The notes under the pieces were generated by a model. The model saw only the letters and a list, made by a program, of their open reading frames with translations, did not search any database and had not been told where the DNA came from. This document shows, one piece after another, positions 7,155 to 10,016 of a stretch of DNA of 10,016 nt. Origin of the DNA: an uncultured Clostridia bacterium (GTDB taxonomy: Bacteria; Bacillota; Clostridia; HGM11514); the NCBI GenBank assembly GCA_902478725.1, contig CABSMD010000078.1, positions 1-10,016 on the forward strand. The letters are read 5' to 3'. A program made the translations under genes and the position numbers. Each line of letters opens with the position of its first letter. The stretch's first letter is position 1.

Positions 7155-7646
7155 ATGAATAGAATGATATATGAAAAAATTGTACACAACGTCGCGCCGT
7201 TTCATCAAAAGGTGCTTCGGCTGAACTATGATATCCCCCTGGGTGAGCTGTTTTCTCTGATCCGTATTTATCTCAAAACGGTCGAGGCGGATTCTTTGCT
7301 ATATACAACGCCTGACTTTTTAGAATGCGGCCTCCGTTTTAGCGAAGAGGTCAGGGTGTTTGAACGGGACAGCTTTTTCAAAGGTGTTCTTGCCTATGCA
7401 ACGCCTATGGGCGCGCGGTATCCCGGTGCTAAGACAGGAGTATTTGATAAAAACCAAAAATGGTATATGCGCCTGTTTGTGGATGATCCGGAGAACGTAG
7501 CAGCGGATGAGTTTCTCAGTGGGAACTGTGAGCTATATGCACAGGATGCTTGGTTGGCTGCAGCAAAGCAGGAGGCGGAACAGAGGATGAACGGACATTT
7601 TTTGCTGGAAGGCGCGAAGAAATATATGGAATTGATTGAGGAATAA
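7155..7646 (+). CDS. Unrecognised 163-residue cytoplasmic protein after tgt
   Basis: I do not recognise this protein. It has no signal peptide, membrane segment, cysteine cluster or nucleotide-binding motif. The N-terminal half looks alpha/beta, with a central segment around LYTTPDFLECGLRF. The middle has an aromatic and basic stretch around the GARYPGAKTGVFDKNQKWYMRLFVDD region. The last 45 residues are probably helical and end in an acidic tail. It is real by position: it starts four bases after tgt, keeps codon use like its neighbours and is 29 bases from the next gene. The ATG at 7155 is used; another in-frame ATG lies at 7164. Its ribosome binding site (AGGG inside the end of tgt) is weak, which fits translational coupling. 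Many Firmicutes have yajC after tgt, but this is not YajC. Confidence 0.75.
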   Translation: MNRMIYEKIVHNVAPFHQKVLRLNYDIPLGELFSLIRIYLKTVEADSLLYTTPDFLECGLRFSEEVRVFERDSFFKGVLAYATPMGARYPGAKTGVFDKNQKWYMRLFVDDPENVAADEFLSGNCELYAQDAWLAAAKQEAEQRMNGHFLLEGAKKYMELIEE

Positions 7647-7675
7647 ATAGACGAATTCGGATAAGGGTGGGTTTG

Positions 7676-8452
7676 ATGGAGTATTTTTTCAACTTTTGGG
7701 ACGACATACCGCCGGGTGTGGCTTTTGAACTTTTGGGGCCGGTGCATTGCATCGGTTTATTTGTGGTTGCGTGTGTTATGTTTTTTTCTGTAAGATGGAC
7801 AATCAAGCTGCCTCCAAATAAACGCGACCGTGTGATGCGAATCGTGGCAGTCAGCCTGCCGATTCTCGAGATCGCCCGGATTGTCTGGCTATACCAGCTG
7901 GGAGAAACCAACATAGCCAAATTGCTGCCTTTGCATCTTTGTGGGGTACAGATCTTCTTTCTGCCTTGGGCGGCGTTTTCCCAAAATAAGCCGGTACGGG
8001 AATTTGTTTATGCAACAGCCCTCCTTGGCGGTGCTGTTGCACTCGTGTTTTTGTCAGGCATTGCAGATACCTATCCGTTTTTCCATTTTCAAACGATACA
8101 GAGTATTCTGTACCACATGATCTTAATGTTTGTTCCACTTGTTATGGTATTTGGACAGGGTTTTGTACCAAAACTATCCAACTTACCAAAGGTTGTGGGG
8201 ATATTGGCATCGACTGCATTCATCGCAGGCGTGGTAGATGTAAAATTTGGTCAGAATTATATGTTTATCCTTTCTCCGCCGGACGGGACGCCGCTGGTAC
8301 AGATTTTTGACAGGATCAGCCATCCTGTTTATCTGCTTCTAATGCTGTTTTTGGTAGTGCTCGGTATCTTTTTGACCTATCTGCCATTTCTGTTTAAGAA
8401 AACGGGAGAGGGATATGGCATCTCTGAAAAAACGGTTTCAAAAGAAAATTAA
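7676..8452 (+). CDS. TIGR02206 / YwaF-like integral membrane protein, TMEM164-related
   Basis: This 258-residue protein has about six to seven hydrophobic segments spread over the chain, ending in a short basic cytoplasmic tail. The LLPLHLCG motif at 83-90, the FHFQTIQSILYHMIL block near 136-150 and the NYMFILSPPDGTP block near 194-206 mark it as a member of the TIGR02206 (YwaF/TP0381) family, related to the TMEM164 family. Human TMEM164 has been reported as an acyltransferase using a conserved Cys and His. Cys89 and His147 are the obvious equivalents here, though the bacterial function is not established. The ATG at 7676 is chosen for its AGGGTGG site at 7664-7670; an in-frame GTG at 7667 lies inside that site. 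It is the last gene of the plus-strand operon, and its stop overlaps that of the opposing ZIP gene. Confidence 0.8.
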   Translation: MEYFFNFWDDIPPGVAFELLGPVHCIGLFVVACVMFFSVRWTIKLPPNKRDRVMRIVAVSLPILEIARIVWLYQLGETNIAKLLPLHLCGVQIFFLPWAAFSQNKPVREFVYATALLGGAVALVFLSGIADTYPFFHFQTIQSILYHMILMFVPLVMVFGQGFVPKLSNLPKVVGILASTAFIAGVVDVKFGQNYMFILSPPDGTPLVQIFDRISHPVYLLLMLFLVVLGIFLTYLPFLFKKTGEGYGISEKTVSKEN

Positions 8453-9237
8453 CCTAAGGCCACGTCCAAAATCATCATAATCAAAAAACCAATCATCACG
8501 CCGGTTGTGCCCCAGTGGGAATGCTCCCCCAAATGCGCTTCCGGTATCAGTTCTTCCACCACGACATAGATCATCGCACCGGCTGCAAAGGCCAATATCC
8601 ACGGCATAATACCGGTGATCGAGCCAGCCAGCAGGACGCCGATCACACCTGCGATCGGTTCGACAATACCGGACAGTGCGCCGTATATAAAGGATTTGGT
8701 ATTGGAACACCCCTCTTTTTTAAGAGGTAACGAAATCGCAGCACCCTCGGGAAAATTCTGCAATGCCATTCCAATTGCGAGAGCCGCAGCGCCGGCCAAT
8801 GTCGTACCTGAATGGGGATCGGCGGATAAACCAAACGCCAGCCCGACTGCCAGCCCCTCGGGAATATTGTGCAGTGTAACGGCAAAAACGAGCATGGTCG
8901 TTCTTTTCAAAGAGGTAGGTAAGCCTTCCGGCGTTTTACTGCCTGGGTGCAGGTGGGGCAGGAGGTTATCCAATAGCATTAAAAATAGGCCACCCAAAAA
9001 GAATCCGCCCGCGGCCGGAACCCAGCCGACCACGCCTTGTTCTTCGGCCATTTCAATGGCAGGGATAATGAGAGACCAAACCGACGCAGCAATCATGACG
9101 CCTGCTGCAAAACCCAGAAAAGCGCGCTGAACATCTACTTTTAGTTCATGCCGGAAAAAATAAACGGTTGCCGCGCCGAGTGCTGTTGCCAAAAAGGTAA
9201 AGCCGGTGCCGATCATGGCCAGGTAAAGTGGATTCAT
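8449..9237 (-). CDS. ZIP-family divalent metal (zinc) transporter
   Basis: ZIP proteins import zinc, and sometimes iron or manganese, into the cytoplasm. The 262-residue protein has the eight-helix ZIP plan with a short variable loop around LLPHLHPGSKTPEG (92-105). The metal-binding motifs are present in the two central helices: HNIPEG at 123-128 and QNFPEG at 160-165. Glu193 in IVEP and Glu228-Glu229 in VVEELIPEAH are further likely ligands, and a His-containing loop (HLGEHSH) lies near the C-terminal end. The sequence looks like the GufA-type branch rather than E. coli ZupT. The ATG at 9237 has a GGGGGG ribosome binding site at 9249-9244. I see no convincing promoter in the 70 bases upstream. 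It lies downstream of the rubrerythrin terminator and converges with the plus-strand operon, overlapping its last gene by four bases. Confidence 0.93.
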   Translation of the reverse strand: MNPLYLAMIGTGFTFLATALGAATVYFFRHELKVDVQRAFLGFAAGVMIAASVWSLIIPAIEMAEEQGVVGWVPAAGGFFLGGLFLMLLDNLLPHLHPGSKTPEGLPTSLKRTTMLVFAVTLHNIPEGLAVGLAFGLSADPHSGTTLAGAAALAIGMALQNFPEGAAISLPLKKEGCSNTKSFIYGALSGIVEPIAGVIGVLLAGSITGIMPWILAFAAGAMIYVVVEELIPEAHLGEHSHWGTTGVMIGFLIMMILDVALG

Positions 9238-9275
9238 TTTGTACCCCCCAAAAAATAGTAATTTAATAAAATGTC

Positions 9276-9312
9276 AAAAAACCGGCACTGCTATTAAACA
9301 GGCCGGTTTTTT
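9276..9312. terminator. Symmetric (bidirectional) intrinsic terminator after rubrerythrin
   Basis: AAAAAACCGGC (9276-9286) pairs perfectly with GCCGGTTTTTT (9302-9312). CTG/CAG extends the stem inside a bulged A, leaving a CTATTAAA loop. Because the A-run and T-run flank the stem, either strand ends in a T-tract. On the minus strand it ends the rubrerythrin transcript ten bases after the stop. On the plus strand it could stop read-through from the spoIID-like/queA/tgt operon. Confidence 0.9.
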
Positions 9313-9322
9313 ATCACAGAAA

Positions 9323-9865
9323 TTAATAGTTTTTTGCTTCAATCTGGAAATAGGCCTGCGGATGATCACATACGGGACAAACGCTTGGCGCCTGCTTGCC
9401 AATATGAATATGGCCACAGTTGGCACACTGCCAAACAACAATGTCCATTTTCTCAAATACTTTTTTGTTCTCAACATTGTTGAGCAGTGCCAGATATCTC
9501 TCCTCATGACCCTTTTCAATTTTTGCCACCGCGTCGAACAGATAGGCGATCTTGTCAAAACCCTCTTCCTTTGCTTCCTTCGCAAAGGTCGCATACATCT
9601 CGGTCCACTCATAATTTTCACCGGCAGCGGCATCTTTTAAATTGGTCGCGGTATCGCCAATGCCATCATGCAGCAGTTTGAACCAGATTTTTGCGTGCTC
9701 TTTTTCGTTGTTAGCCGTCTCGGTAAACAGTGCGGCGATCTGCTCATAGCCTTCCTTTTTCGCTTTGGAGGCATAGTAGGTATATTTATTACGCGCCTGA
9801 GATTCGCCAGCAAACGCTGTCAACAAGTTGGCCTCTGTCTTAGTTCCTTTTAAGTTCTTTTCCAT
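9323..9865 (-). CDS. rbr: Rubrerythrin
   Basis: Rubrerythrin is a cytoplasmic non-haem di-iron peroxidase that reduces hydrogen peroxide in anaerobes, using electrons passed through a rubredoxin-like iron site. The 180-residue product has the usual two-part plan. A four-helix ferritin-like domain carries Glu21 and the ExxH pairs Glu54-His57 (NNEKEH) and Glu117-His120 (KIEKGH), with further acidic ligand candidates at 97-101. The C-terminal rubredoxin-like domain has CANC at 147-150 and CPVC at 163-166. Length and cysteine spacing are normal for classical rubrerythrin, not the reverse-order form. The ATG at 9865 has an AGAGGT ribosome binding site at good spacing. A strong promoter and an AT-rich inverted repeat precede it, and an intrinsic terminator follows directly, so it appears to be monocistronic. 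Confidence 0.97.
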   Translation of the reverse strand: MEKNLKGTKTEANLLTAFAGESQARNKYTYYASKAKKEGYEQIAALFTETANNEKEHAKIWFKLLHDGIGDTATNLKDAAAGENYEWTEMYATFAKEAKEEGFDKIAYLFDAVAKIEKGHEERYLALLNNVENKKVFEKMDIVVWQCANCGHIHIGKQAPSVCPVCDHPQAYFQIEAKNY

Positions 9866-9882
9866 TTTGCTACCTCTTTTCT

Positions 9883-9900
9883 TAATAATAGTAATTATTA
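9883..9900. promoter_or_regulatory. AT-rich inverted repeat at the rbr transcription start (possible PerR/Fur-type operator)
   Basis: TAATAAT (9883-9889) and ATTATTA (9894-9900) form a perfect 7-bp inverted repeat around AGTA. An overlapping palindrome AGTAATTATTACT covers 9890-9902. It lies just downstream of the rbr -10, where a repressor would block initiation. Composition and spacing resemble PerR/Fur boxes but do not match the PerR consensus exactly. Peroxide control of rubrerythrin by PerR is known in clostridia; assigning it here is inference. Confidence 0.4.
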
Positions 9901-9907
9901 CTGTTTT

Positions 9908-9936
9908 ATAATATACCTTTTAACAATGTTTGTCAA
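9908..9936 (-). promoter_or_regulatory. Strong sigma-A promoter of rbr
   Basis: On the minus strand TTGACA (9936-9931) and TATTAT (9913-9908) are separated by exactly 17 bases. This places the start about 35 bases before the rbr ATG. It is the best vegetative promoter in the window. Confidence 0.85.
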
Positions 9937-9944
9937 TAGTAAAT

Positions 9945-10016
9945 ATGAAAATATTTCTAAAAAATTTGAAGGATATGGATTTTCGCAATCGGCACATTAT
10001 AAAACCATTTCTATTA
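9945..10016 (+). CDS. Possible start of a divergent gene, cut by the right edge
   Basis: An open frame runs from ATG 9945 to the end of the window (24 codons, beginning MKIFLKNLKDMDFRNRH). The in-frame ATG at 9975 has an AAGGA about one to two bases before it, which is too close to be ideal. The frame is short, AT-rich and unrecognised, so this may be only non-coding DNA upstream of rbr. Sequence beyond the edge would decide. Confidence 0.25.
   Translation, partial: MKIFLKNLKDMDFRNRHIIKPFLL

Noticed and set aside
9241..9280. Promoter for the ZIP gene using TTGACA at the rubrerythrin terminator
   Set aside because: TTGACA on the minus strand overlaps the end of the terminator T-tract, there is no -10 at 16-18 bases, and a start there would leave almost no leader before the GGGGGG ribosome binding site.
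1..10016. Defence system, mobile element or CRISPR array
   Set aside because: No integrase, transposase, long direct repeats or regular short repeats were seen, and all larger genes have housekeeping or metabolic character.

Overview
The window looks like the chromosome of a low-to-moderate GC, anaerobic, spore-forming Firmicute, most likely a clostridium of the Oscillospiraceae/Ruminococcaceae kind. The grounds are a SpoIID/LytB-family protein, a clostridial-style Tgt, rubrerythrin, a lysine riboswitch, strong AGGAGG-like ribosome binding sites and use of GTG/TTG starts. This placement is inference from protein character, not from a search. I see no insertion sequence, phage gene, CRISPR array, tRNA or rRNA.

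Layout. (1) Positions 1-3316, minus strand: a lysine-biosynthesis operon read right to left. It has a sigma-A-type promoter, a lysine riboswitch (L-box) with an intrinsic terminator, asd, a 614-residue cytoplasmic glycosidase-like protein of unknown function, and then the first 17 codons of dapA, which runs off the left edge. asd and dapA catalyse consecutive steps from aspartate to lysine/diaminopimelate. The large uncharacterised gene sits between them with short gaps and its own good ribosome binding site, so it should share the lysine-responsive promoter. (2) Positions 3317-8452, plus strand: a divergent, tightly packed operon of a secreted SpoIID/LytB-family protein, queA and tgt (queuosine tRNA modification), an unrecognised 163-residue protein, and a TIGR02206/TMEM164-like integral membrane protein. 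A 24-bp inverted repeat lies over its presumed promoter. (3) Positions 8449-9237, minus strand: a ZIP-family metal transporter whose stop codon overlaps the stop of the plus-strand operon. (4) Positions 9276-10016: a symmetric terminator, then rubrerythrin on the minus strand with a textbook promoter and an AT-rich inverted repeat at its expected transcription start. A possible plus-strand reading frame runs off the right edge.

The most interesting points are the glycosidase-like gene inside a lysine-riboswitch-controlled asd-dapA operon; the riboswitch itself, where the mutually exclusive pairings can be read from the sequence and P5 is enlarged; the orphan gene after tgt together with the TMEM164-like protein; and the terminator-less convergent junction, which predicts a long antisense transcript over the ZIP gene. 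I did not find a clear new defence or mobile system; most of the window is well-understood housekeeping.
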